Below, piece by piece: positions 33,580 to 45,000 of a stretch of 64,000 nucleotides of DNA (position 1 is the stretch's first letter; each line of letters opens with the position of its first letter). Where the stretch lies: contig CADCXA010000027.1 in assembly GCA_902806565.1 (NCBI GenBank), positions 1,116,001-1,180,000 on the forward strand. Direction: 5' to 3'. Made by a program: the position numbers and the translations under genes. This stretch comes from Hypoxylon rubiginosum (lineage: Eukaryota > Ascomycota > Sordariomycetes > Xylariales > Hypoxylaceae). The notes beneath the pieces are model-generated. The model had not been told where the DNA came from. It saw only the letters and a program-made list of their open reading frames with translations, and searched no databases.

Positions 33580-34763
33580 AGCTGGGGTCGGTCAAGGGGG
33601 GATGTTCACGCAGAGCTCGGATCCGGTGTGTTCTTGTCATAAGATATGGGTTGTTGTATATAGGTTCGCGGCCTAAGCTCAGGGAGGGTGGGGGGGCGAT
33701 TCGCTCCTTGGCTTTTTATGACATTGTAAATTGGGTACGGTCGCAGTATACTGTCCTATAATATTATATGTCGGCGCGTGTTTTGCTCATCATTGAATCA
33801 ATGCTAGATTCGTATGAATATCTGTTAACTGAATTTAATTCCAAATGTACAAATTTGGCACATTAGGTAGTCTTGAGAACCGTTGCCAGATATACATCTT
33901 GGGCCTAGCTCTCAGAGCAATTCGTAACGCCGGCTCATGCCTTCTTCTTTCTTACTAGGAAGGTCTTGCAAGTCCCCTATCCTAATTTTGTGTTGTATCG
34001 TACAGAGAAAAATATGTCTCTTATATATCGTCTTCGCTCGGGGCGTGCCGGGACGCAGCAGCTCTCTCAGGCTGCAGTGGGCGCATCGCATTTCCCATTC
34101 AATAATATAATCATCTCCCCCATACTATCATCTCTTCTTCTTCTCCGCGTATGTAAGCTTATCCTTGAATCGCGCAAGATGATAGTTGATCTCGTTGGCT
34201 CTTGGTTTCGCCGGCTGCGGTCCGTCCATGCAGCTTCGCAAGGCCTGCTCGATTTGCGCACATCCCGTGGTGCTGGTTCCGGCAGATGCCCAACACGCTG
34301 TGACGACTTGAATTAGTCCAGCTCCAGGACGACAGGGAGAAGAACGTCATCGTGCTATCTCTCTTTCTCTTTCCCTTGAGGAGGGTCGAAGCTTACCCAA
34401 GACTGAAGACATGAGGGCCATGCACGGGCGCTCCCGCTGGCCATTCGGGTTGCGAACTCGGAGGACCTTCAACGGGGGCAAACGAATTGGCTTCTGTGAT
34501 GCCGACATGTTGGCGACCGGATCAATTGAAGTGTTGGAGCCGAGGTTGGTTCTAAATGTACGCAAGCAAAATTGCGTAGACAGAAATGAAGCTTTTCCCA
34601 AGTCAAAAGAAAAGAGTGGGACCTATCGGGAAAAGATTTTGGTCACATGATAAAATCAATGCAAGTTACAATATCTAGGTACTTGCATAAGACGGCTTAA
34701 TTTTCGACTTTCAGCTCGGATATTACGCCCACCTAAGGAATAAAATCCTAGTCCTAGGATATA

Positions 34764-34790
34764 CGCCCACCACGCCCACCACGCCCACCA
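34764..34790. repeat. Tandem repeat, 9-bp unit x3
   Basis: CGCCCACCA occurs three times without interruption. Confidence 0.9.
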
Positions 34791-35680
34791 TAATGGATTT
34801 TGTTATTTCCTCAGCAGCAATCAGACGGGGAGACTGGAGACTTGCATGTGCATGCATACCCGTCCCCATGATTTGTCTACGACGTTGTATACGCAATCCT
34901 CCATGTAGCGTGCGACAAAAGGCACGAATCACAACAACGGCCGTAACCTTCTTGAAGCTCCTTACACGAAATAGACCGATTCCGTTTGGCCGCGACATCG
35001 GCGTCTCCTCTTAAAGAGCTTGCCGCTGTTGCCCTTACGGAATCGGTAAACCCAGCTGGATGTCAGCTAGAAAACTTAGGGTCTAATTATACTAACAACG
35101 TCCGAGTCGATCCACGATCTCGAAGGATCGAATGATTCATTTCAAACCCCCACGACACACCTCGGAAGAAGTCCCATGTAGAATGCCAAGCTCAGCTTGA
35201 GCAGCTTGTCGTCAGCCAGATCTCTTGAGCATCTATCCAACGTGGCTTTACACCATAACTGATGTCGTGAACAGATAGTTTATACCTATAACAAGCATTG
35301 ATCATCAGTTAGTAACTTGTCTCGCTTCTAGCTCAGGCTACTTGATGTCATGACAGGTTTGTCTTTTACAGAGTCTCGCAGTGCAGCCAACCAGTTGCGA
35401 TCAGGTCTCGCTTCTAGATGCGAGATCTGCTATGTAGTCCGTACGACTAGCTGATCCGTCTCTCGGCCGTGGGAAAGAGATGATCTTTTAACATCCCAAA
35501 AATTGCTCTCTTGTATCCACATACCGCAATCTCGACGTGACGGAGCCAGACTATTGGAATAGACGAAGGGGATCTCGAAGATGAAGGTCCCTTGTTGGTT
35601 AGAAGCTCGAATCTCTCGTGTTTAGCTGCTTACTAGCGGCTGTTGGTCGCGCTTCGATCCTCGGCTGATGGGTACTGATT

Positions 35681-35703
35681 GATAAGATAAATTCTTATCA
35701 GAT
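35681..35703. promoter_or_regulatory. Paired GATA element with SreA-type site ATCTGATAA
   Basis: GATAAGATAA on the plus strand is followed at once by TTATCAGAT (35695-35703), whose reverse complement ATCTGATAA fits the ATCWGATAA consensus of the iron-responsive GATA repressor SreA. It is about 1.0 kb upstream of the siderophore transporter. Confidence 0.45.
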
Positions 35704-36723
35704 CAAAATTTTCTCGTGACGGCCCGGTTTTATGTCCCTCTAGTCGGGTTAGCGCACCCAATGGGGCATAGTCCGGGCTGCCGTACCAGGACCCTTGGCG
35801 GGGTGGGCCGCCAATCTACCTGGAATGCCCGAAGAACCTTCCCACTTTGGAGCTGGACTCTTCGTGATTAGCTACAACAGTTACAAACGCGCAACCACAA
35901 AACCTGTTCAAGCAATTCCTCCTCAGCTCAGGCACAGGGCGCCGAGTGATCCCTGAATATGGTTTTACGTAATTGGCCCTTTTGAAGCAACTTTGCATAA
36001 GTGCTACGAAGCGAGGAGTGGGACGAGAAATTTTTAGGGACGGCTTTCGACTAGATTCAGCTGCTTGACTTGCTTTAGAAAAGCAGAAGTCCGGCATAGT
36101 ACACCTTTCTGGGACTGGACCATCGCTGCATCTTTGCTGAATTTAGATCACTAGACACTCTAGATCACACATCTTTCGCGGCTTTTCCCAGTCCCAAGGA
36201 TCAAACTTGTTTGGTCCGGCCCTAGAAGCGCAGAAGACCACAAGCAAAGTCCATCCTGCCAGCCAGCCATCTCTCCGATTGCCTTCTCCAACCCCACTCT
36301 TCTAGGGGTCTAGCTGTCTAAGAGGAGGAGACGATCAAGGTTAGGGTGGTGGTTACAGTAGCTCTTCTTCTCCGGTCTACATCCCAGCTACCCATCTGCT
36401 CTCACTTCTTCGGACTACAGTAATAAAAAGGGTCTCACCACCTGCATTCAGTCCTAACTTCTTCTTCATCGCCAATCCCATCCCCTCTCGGGCGAGAATA
36501 TCCCATCATTCGTTATATATAGTCCACACCTTACGCAATAGATCAAGCGCATGTATACCTATCTAAGCGCCATCTTATAATAATTCGATAATTTAAATAC
36601 CCCGTCACACCCCCCTATACCACACCATCTACTCCCTACAATCTACCCAATCATCCCATACCTATATCAGCCCAACTTGGTTCCAACTTGACCAACAAAC
36701 GTTATCCAAGTTCGATATATACA

Positions 36724-38610
36724 ATGAGAGATCTTCTCGCACGGTTCACTCGGCCTACCGAGGTGCCGGTCCCTGAAGAAAAACCTCACCCGGAGAACGA
36801 TAAGGAGATTGGGGTTGTCGATAATCAGCCGCGTAGCATCGATGGCGAAAGCGACGCCGACGCCATCGACAGCAATGCCCAGGCCGGTGTCAAGAAGATT
36901 GAGGCCACTACCAAAGTATGGTCCAGGTCGCACCTCATACTAGCCTATGCCTTGTAAGTTGCCCACACCGAACCGCTCTACTCCCCCCGCAATCTGACAG
37001 GTTACAGCATCTGGATCATCTACTTTGTCGACTCTATGCAGCAGGGTATGGGGACTCTTCTCAACCCGTACGTTACGAGCGCGTTTGCCCTACACTCGTT
37101 GACCGCCACTACGGGCGTCATGTCTGGCATCATCGGCGGCGTCTCTAAGCTCACCCTAGCTAAAATCCTCGACATCTGGGGCCGTCCCCAAGGTTTCTTG
37201 ATTGTCGTCCTTCTCATGACCCTCGGTCTCGTCATGATGGCGGCGTGTAACACCGTCGAGACTTATGCGGCCGCGCAAGTCTTCTACTGGGTTGGGTAAG
37301 CATCGACATCCTCGCCAGTTTCTCGAGTCTCGAACTAACTCGTCGTTAGATACAACGGACTCAGCTACACTCTATCCGTCTTCATTGCCGATACCTCGTC
37401 GCTAAAGAACCGAGGTCTGATGCTGGCCTTCATTTCCTCGCCCTACATCGTTACCGTCTGGATCACTAGCCCCATGACTGAGAGCATCCTAAATGGTATT
37501 GGCTGGCGATGGGGATTCGGCATTTTCTCCATCATCTCTCCGATCATGTGTCTGCCCTTGTTCTTCCTGTTCACATGGAACTACCGGAAGGCAAGAAAGG
37601 CTGGGCTGATCGTCTTTGAGCCCAGCGGTCGAACGACGTGGCAATCTATCAGCTACTATTTCTGGCAGTTCGACGTTATCTGCCTTGTCTTGGTTTCTGG
37701 CGGTTTTGCCCTCTTCCTGCTCCCGTTCAACATCTACTCGTTCCAGTACTACGGCTGGAGGGATCCCTTGACCATCGCCTTAATTATCACCGGCGGCGTG
37801 CTCCTGATTCTAGCCGTTGTTTGGGAGAGATTCTACGCACCGGTCAAGTTCATGCCCTGGGAGCTCCTCAAGGACCGCACCGTCCTCGGAGCCTGTATTC
37901 TCTCTGCAGTTCTGTTCGTCGAATACTACATCTGGACCGCGTACTTCACGTCCTTCTTACAGGTCGTCATGAATCTTAACGTCACGCAGACGGGTTATAT
38001 CGGCAACATCTACAGTCTCGGAGCGTGCTTCTTCTCCTTCATTGTGGGTATCGCAATCCGCTACACCGGTCGTTTCAAGTGGATCGTTCTCTACTTTGGT
38101 GTGCCCGTTACTATCCTCAGCATCGGTCTACTCATCCACTTCCGACAGCCCGATACTTACATTGGCTGGATTATCATGTGTGAAATCCTATATTCGTTCG
38201 CGGGCGGTGCGTGCGTTATTGGCGAGCAGATGGCTGTCATGGCCGCTGCTGCCCACCAGCACGTCGCTGTTGTCCTCGCTATGGAAGGCATGTTCAGCAG
38301 CGTAGGCGGTGGCATCGGAGGCACCATCGCTGCGGCTATCTGGACCGGCCTCTTCCCCAATAAGCTGGCTGAATATCTGCCGGCGGAGTCTCAGGCCAAC
38401 CTCACCGCGATCTACGGAGATATTCAGGTACAATTGTACTACCCTGTTGGCTCTCCGACCAGAGATGCTATTGTGTTGGCCTACGGCGAATCCCTGAAGT
38501 GGATGTTTGTCGCAGCCACTGCCATCACCGGCTTGGGTCTCATCAGTGTCATGATGTGGAGAGACATCAAGGTCAAGGATTTTAAACAGGTCAAGGGCCG
38601 AGTTGTCTAA
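36724..38610 (+). CDS. Siderophore-iron transporter (MFS, SIT/MirB-like), three exons
   Basis: Exons 36724-36953, 37008-37295 and 37350-38610 give 592 aa; 54-bp introns with GTAAGT/GTAAGC donors and CAG/TAG acceptors keep frame. A hydrophilic N-terminus of about 65 residues is followed by a 14-helix MFS body: SHLILAYAFIWIIYFVDSMQQGM (split here as AFIWIIYFVDSMQQG), LDIWGRPQGFLIVVLLMTLG, ESILNGIGWRWGFGIFSIIS (typical of SIT proteins), then YYGWRDPLTIALI, KDRTVLGACILSA and EYYIWTAYFTSFLQVVMNLN. The FVDSMQ and GWRWGFG segments separate it from drug-efflux MFS. SIT proteins import Fe3+-siderophore complexes across the plasma membrane in symport with protons. Substrate type cannot be told from sequence. 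Iron control via the upstream SreA-like site is plausible. Confidence 0.93.
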
Positions 38611-39407
38611 TATAAAATGGTAAAAATAACCCCATATATAGAGAGTTCAGAGGTTATCCTTCGCTTCAAATCCGGTGAGGATTTGGGGTATGAATTGGAT
38701 AAAGGGGGTTGATGGTGCATGGCCGGGTACACGAATAATGTGTGGGGAAGAAAATCTCATACGGAGGATGAGATAAGACGACGATAGACTTACGATATCT
38801 ATCTGCTGGTTCATTGAATCACGCTCGCTAGATTTTATGCATTAATGTTACTAAATGTTGTAAAAGTTCAAAGCAATGCGTTGGGTGATTTGACTTATAG
38901 GGTGACTTGGACCTATCTCGTAAGCCAAGAGCTTCACAACAGGTATGAATAGCGGTGCTTCCGCTGGTGGTTCTAGCGTCTGATGCTGAAATTCTTGCCT
39001 TAGGCCCCCTATTTGGTACGGCACCTATAAACCTAAACCACCTATGGAAACAAAGCGGTTTGTCGAAACAAGCAGTACCGGGACTATGGTTTAGTGGGGT
39101 AGGCTACTGCAAATAAGATGGAGGGGGTGGGGGCTAGCCTTAATAAGATTCAACATGGAATTTCAACCTCTCTCATCTCAATCTCTGTCTCTTCTCTCAC
39201 TCTTCTCTCACATTCATCGTCACATCTTTACATGGTATTTTCCATTCCCCCACTCGTAGATGTCCGGTATTGCTATAGTAGTACTCTGTACTTTTTATTT
39301 CTATACTCCGGAGCCATAGTCACATCCTTTCCCCCCTCCCGGCATTGCAGACCGATCACCATCCTGGACGACTTCGTTTCGACACTCCACCAATCCCAAG
39401 ATCCAAA
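38611..39407. other. Intergenic: transporter 3' flank and MED18 upstream region
   Basis: No gene seen. From about 39170 the plus strand is rich in C/T, like a fungal leader before MED18. Confidence 0.5.
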
Positions 39408-40297
39408 ATGCGAGAACTATTTTTGTCAGCATCTACCAAAGACTCCGACTTCACAATGTCGTGCGCCGTCTTGCAAGGTTTAACGTGGATGGAAGCACGC
39501 AAATCCGTTCATCGCATTCTATTCTTCCAGGGTCAACCACAGCCCAGGCCGCTTAAGAACACACGGGCCTTTCAGCAATCGCGTCACCCGCAACTCTGGA
39601 GAGACTTAAGCAACCAGCTAATGCGGTCTTCATATGTACTTCAGATAGCCTATGAAGTCAGCCTGGACAGAGATTTCGGAAAGGGGACTGCCATGGAATT
39701 CAACTCGTTACCTGGCACTTTGAGATGGACCGACCTGCCAGACCCTCCCCGAGAGACACCGGTCACTTCGAGGGCCAACACTAGGAAGAAGGTCGAGATA
39801 CCCGAGCAGATCATCACTTCGAGGAAGAAGATTGAGATACCTGAGCAGAACAATCTGCCAACAGCTCTGACCGATAACGGTTTCCGGTAAGATTAGCTTC
39901 GCACTGACCAGGCCGGGGCTCTAACTAGAGCTGACACCGGTGAAATCCTACTAGATACAAGAACGAGATGATACAGGAGAGCTACTCTTTCGTTCGAGAA
40001 AATGTCGAATTCGTCTTCAGCAGATACTATCGCCTCCCAGACTCACCGGGACGGACAGTAACCACTATGCCTTCCTGGGCAGAGCTCCGGCCCTTCGACA
40101 GTGCGCAGAAATGGGTACTAAACGTGAAGCTGAACGTTCCCGACGATAGCCAGCCCGAGAAGGTTAAGGACGCAAACGAGGAGCTCTTGGCTGTCAAGGC
40201 GGAGTTGGATAAGTTGTTCGAGTTCCAGGCTATCGATCGTAAAGTGTTCGACACCAGGATTGCACCGCCTCCCGCAAGAGTAATGCCAGGAAACTAG
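39408..40297 (+). CDS. MED18: Mediator complex subunit 18 (Med18/Srb5), two exons
   Basis: Exons 39408-39886 and 39955-40297 give 273 aa; the 68-bp intron has GTAAGA, GCTGAC and ACTAG and restores NGFRYKNEMIQESYSFVREN. The ATG is in context ccaaaATGCG and starts MRELFLSAS, the usual Med18 beginning. Other family segments are CAVLQGLTWMEARKSVHRIL, LPGTLRWTDLPDPPRETPV, KKIEIPEQNNLP and KWVLNVKLNVPDD, with a C-terminal AIDRKVFDTRIAP. A short internal near-duplication is present (SRANTRKKVEIPEQ / TSRKKIEIPEQ, near 39768-39850). Med18 is a head-module subunit that, with Med20, contacts RNA polymerase II at promoters. Confidence 0.92.
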
Positions 40298-41268
40298 AGG
40301 ACGCCACGGCGCACGATGTACTAAACTAGATGTCTTACTATTATAATATTAATTAACCATCGTATACCCAAGCGCAATATAATAATTTTCAAATCAGCTG
40401 CCTACCACTCTATCCTCTACTACTTCCTATAACCGCATCTGTATACTCTCATATAATGTCCCTTACTAGCTAACAGAGCTAACTGGAAACCATCTACTTC
40501 CAAAAGGGCGCATATATATATATATATATATATACTCATATATATACCCTGCATAGTTAAGCTCAGTAGAATGCCCGGCCTCAAAGCCTAGGGGGAAAAT
40601 TCATGCACATAAGACTAAGGATAAAGAGGCGAGTTTAGTCGATATATGACAATCCAGACTAGGCAAGATTATTAGGCAATGATGAAATTTTCGCTATGCT
40701 AACTAAGGGCTTCAAAGTAATCGCCTTATGAACCCACGGAACCCACGTATAGGTACCTCACGTGTGTTGCTCCTAGCTACCCACGTTCATGGTGAACAAT
40801 CACGACAGTAGATACCTAGTTTGCTTGCATTGGTAACTAGGGAGTGTAAAGAGTTCCGCTCCGTCCTCAAGACGACCAGACCGTCGCGTTGCGCAGTCCT
40901 CCGTTTCCATAGCTACCTACCTTTCATTCTCCATTTGCACTTACAGCCTCAGGCAAACACTCGAGCAGTCAGCGGAAGCATCTCCCAAAAGCCAGAAGAT
41001 AAAAGACCGCCTTCCACCCCAAACTGCCTACACTTCCAGTCCCCAAACCACCCACACTTTCAATTTCCCCGAGTGTTTTCCTCTATTTCCCCTGTCTCTC
41101 CTAATACACTAAGTAGTGTTCTCAGTCTCCGAGAGCATTATCAAACTTGGGATTCTCTTTTTGAGTCTACCTTTAGGATACGCAGGTTGCAGAAAACAAG
41201 TGCAACCTCAAGATACCTACATTGTATACCAACACACGACCACATCACCACATCACCATATCACTACC
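40298..41268. other. Intergenic with (AT)n microsatellite
   Basis: No gene seen. An (AT)n tract lies at 40512-40534; from about 40890 the plus strand is pyrimidine-rich up to the next ATG. Confidence 0.5.
40512..40534. repeat. (AT)n microsatellite
   Basis: About eleven uninterrupted AT units. Confidence 0.95.
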
Positions 41269-42024
41269 ATGTCGAAAAACATGACAACTTGGTCCGGCGC
41301 CGCTGCTGGCAGCTCTTTCTCTTCACAACGGCAACAGCAACAGCCACAGCCATACAGGAACCAGCTTCCACCCGCTGCAACTCCTATTCTCGCACTGAAC
41401 GCCCCCTCGCGTAGCCCTATGCCGAGCATGTCCAGCGACTACGGCCGGGATGAGCACAACAACGACAACACCTCCGTCGCTGACAACGGTGCAGACAGTG
41501 AGAGCGGCGACCCATTCGAGTACCTGTACTACCCCATGCAGTCCCTTCAGAGGCTGGAGTGCCAGCAGAGAAATGCGCGGTCGTTATCTAGACTGCTGCA
41601 GGGAGGCCAGGAGGCGCCGCCTTCTTTTCAACCTCCACCTCCACGGGAGAATAAGCAGCAGCGGGAACGGACCTCTTCCCTATTTCAGCCGATTAACCAG
41701 CAGCAGGGGGGGTCTTCCTCCTCCCAATCTCCATCCCACTTCCCATTTCAGTGGAAGGGCGAGTGGGAGGGCGAGGAGGAAGAGAGTGCGTCCCGGCGCA
41801 GCAGTGTAAACCCCGTGCGTGCAGGCGGACACGCCCCTTTCCTTGGTCATGGTATGAGCATGGGAGTCCAGGCCAGGAACCAGCTGCTTTGGGAAGAATA
41901 TTGGCGACAATCTCCCCTCATCACGCCCGAGGAGCAACGCAGAAGGCAGCGGGAGCTGGATGAAAAGGCAAAAGGCTTCGACTCCGATGACGACGATATG
42001 TTCTACCCCGGTGATCGGAAATAG
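41269..42024 (+). CDS. Disordered hypothetical protein (251 aa)
   Basis: The start at 41269 (actaccATGTC) is preferred over the longer frame from 41116, which begins in leader-like sequence. The product is mostly low complexity: Gln-rich near the start (SSQRQQQQPQPY), Pro-rich (PPSFQPPPPRE), Ser/Gln-rich (QQQGGSSSSQSPS) and acidic (EWEGEEEESA). The best-looking conserved part is the C-terminus (QARNQLLWEEYWRQSPLITP ... EEQRRRQRELDEKAKGFDSD, then DDDMFYPGD), which could be a short helical binding element. No known domain is visible. It may be nuclear or regulatory by composition, but no function is assigned. Confidence 0.65.
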   Translation: MSKNMTTWSGAAAGSSFSSQRQQQQPQPYRNQLPPAATPILALNAPSRSPMPSMSSDYGRDEHNNDNTSVADNGADSESGDPFEYLYYPMQSLQRLECQQRNARSLSRLLQGGQEAPPSFQPPPPRENKQQRERTSSLFQPINQQQGGSSSSQSPSHFPFQWKGEWEGEEEESASRRSSVNPVRAGGHAPFLGHGMSMGVQARNQLLWEEYWRQSPLITPEEQRRRQRELDEKAKGFDSDDDDMFYPGDRK

Positions 42025-45000
42025 GACCGCTAGGACGAAGAAGACATCGTCTCGCCTTCTGACGAAGACCATTAACGGGAGCTCGTGAGCTTTTATGTTA
42101 CAGACCCTAGGTCCAGTTGAGACATTCCGGAAACCACGAGAGTCCACATCGTCTGATATACCCTTATTATATTGATTGTGTTCGGGTGGCTCAATCATAC
42201 AGAAACGATTTTAAGATATGATCTATGCTAGAGCCGCACCATCTCCCTCTTTACCTTTCCTTTCCACGACACACCTCTCCGAGACATACTTCGACTCCGA
42301 CCGTTAATAAATCTACGAACCCTTATTCGGCGACCGATCTCCGTACGTAACCTGGCGATAATTTCCATCCCTTTCGGAACACATATACACACTTGATGGA
42401 TGAAAACCGGGGGAATTATTGGTCTGGATGGAGATTTTGAGAAGTGTATGTAATCTTATAGTTTGGGTACTTTCCTTTACTGGTTTGAGAGGTGTATAGA
42501 GAAATAAGACAGCATTATTGGACAACAAAGTCCGGTTTTAGCATCCATTATGTGTTTTCACTGTGAATGCTATATGGCTTGACAATTTATCAAAGCAGTT
42601 CTTAGTTCGGCACAGCTTAAAGCAAATTTGAAGCTATTCAGGGCCGTTGTCTAATTTTTCACAGCATGTCTAACAGATTTTTCAGGCAACCTGAGTCATT
42701 TGCAGCCTACTACATACCTAGGTAGGCTTGAACACCTTTCACATTCCTTAAACCACTATCGTGACGCCGAAACACTCTGTTTGGGAACTATGTATTATCT
42801 AAGCTTTGTCGTGGGTAGCTAACTGGATCAAGTTCCAACAACTCACTTAACAAGCAAGACGCCACAACTCCTAATCACGTTTCGATATAGAAATTGTGAC
42901 TGGGATCTTTATTGTTTAATAAAACGTGTACGGTGAAGCAGTTGCTTCTTAAATGTAATCGTAGTTTGTAAGATTCATGTCTTGTTCTTCATTATTTTAA
43001 AGAGGGTTTAGCAACCTACAGTACCTTGGGTAGATGTATGTTAATGCCGATACTAACACATAATAACGCTCAGCAGTCCTATTTCTGGTACGCTCCCTCC
43101 AGATACTAAGCTTACCTTTAAGGCTACCTTTATATAACCTTATTAAGACACTGGTGTTGTTTATTATAATTATTCCGTCTTTCCTCTAAATTTCTCTTAA
43201 TAGTTCATCGCTACTACTGACACATATTTGTTGTGTTACACTATGCTGCTAGATAGGTAACTTTCAAGTTATTTAAGAAGTAGTGAAGCCTAGAATAGTT
43301 GCTAGAAGAGTCGCCGGTGGAAGATTTTAGCTGGTAAACATAGTTACCTCATAACTGAGAGTATAGTCTAGACAGCGAATAGAAATAACCTTACCTAAGA
43401 CCAAGTGGATAGTTTGAGAAGACTGCTTAGTTAGTTGTTTGTTTTAACCCGAATTATCTAGAATACCCACAGATGTACCATCCTCTACATTCTCTTAGGA
43501 GGTCCTTTTTGTTTGAAATTAATCACGAAATTTTAAGTCGTCACATGAGCATAACAGAATGGTTCCAAGTCTTAGTGCTTGCCTACCTAGGCCCTTGGTA
43601 GGCAGACTGTATACAGTCATCCGTACCTCTAGAGGAAAGGCTCTTCTCGTGTTCAAGACGGTCATCCGGCTAGGCGGCGCACTAATATTTTCTCTGGCAG
43701 AATCTACATACTAACTTCCGATCATACGCAAATTAAACAATGCAACTCGAATATAGCCTGTATTTCTACTTGCCAGCGCTTTGACTATACGCGTACATCC
43801 CTGGTACGGAACCGTTCCGTAGCCCTCAGCCCTAACTAATATCTGACATTGGTGCTTGTCTAGCTTGTGATGTGATACAGCTTAGAAGGAAATCACCAAA
43901 GTAGTTGGGGCATAATTCTGCTGCCTAGTATTAGCGTCTTTAGACCACTCCACGTCTCAGCTCCTTGAGAAGCTATGACTCTCTTACCTCGCTAATTGAA
44001 ACCAGCCTCGACAAGATGGTCCCTCCATTGGACGCCGAATCATATGTTAGGTAACAGTGACGCACCTAGCACTACGAGCTGAAGGGCTCTTTGCAAACGT
44101 CGTCCGACAACCGAGCTCACTGTTCTAACATTAGCCATCACGACGCCATCATCCTCGCGATTATAAAGATAATCCCCGCATTTCTTACCGCTAAATCTAC
44201 ACTAAGCACGTCAGCAACCTCGCAGCTCATCTTTGAGGTACTTGTACATGAAGTACCAGCGAGCATTTCGAAACAAAATCTTGAGCGGCTCCTCTACCCC
44301 CGGCCGTCTTGAACAAAGGCGTCATCTGGAATTTGCCGACGTTGACATGAGGATTTGAGCAGAAATTCGAGGGCGCATGGATCACCACTAGATCGACGCC
44401 GTCTGTAAGGCTGATCCTAGGATTCGGCTAGCAAGCAGCCCTGGACTTTTCAAGACTCAGAGCGAATAGACGAGCGGTTTACTAAACTTAGACATCGGTA
44501 CAGGAACCCTCCTTCAGCCAAGGGAAGGGGGGGGACGGTCCCAAAATGCGAGCAATCTTGGACGGTCGGTCAAATTTGATCCTCTCTAACTTTAACCTTT
44601 AGCGAAAAGCTCGAAGACCGCGGGCCCGCCGCGGATTGCGCGTTCCCCTCCGTTCGACGTCCATCTTGAAGGCGAGAACGATCCCATCTGCAATTTTTCC
44701 GTGAAGACCCCAGACCTTGAATAGGTACGCGTACGGCGCAGCGTGGTAGACTCGAACTCGGGAGACGTTCCCGAATAATTAGAAAGCGTCCAAGCTTCGC
44801 TTGTTTTAGACGATATGATTAGCTAACGTACGATTCTCCGTGCCGCTCCCGTGCGGCATGGCAGGTAGCTAACCAGAGGCAGAGCTTCGAGCTTACCCTG
44901 GCAGACTGGATTTCAACTGCGGAGAATTTTGGGAATCCCTGCTTCCTTTGCCTCACTCAGCCGAGGCTATTATTTGCATATCTGCCTACCTAGGTAGGTG

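Larger units (their letters stand above)
33580..36723. other. Intergenic, 3.1 kb: siderophore transporter upstream region on the right
   Basis: No supportable gene. It contains a 9-bp repeat (34764-34790) and a paired GATA element (35681-35703) that includes a SreA-type site. The last ~250 bp before the transporter ATG are C-rich and look like a leader. Confidence 0.5.

Noticed and set aside
35816..36097. 93-codon minus-strand frame that resembled part of a transposon-type protein at first look
   Set aside because: No catalytic motif, terminal repeat or target duplication could be found around it.
44700..44780. Possible tRNA (a stretch with CTCGAACTCGGGAG)
   Set aside because: The TpsiC-like bases are present but I could not fold acceptor, D and anticodon arms around them.
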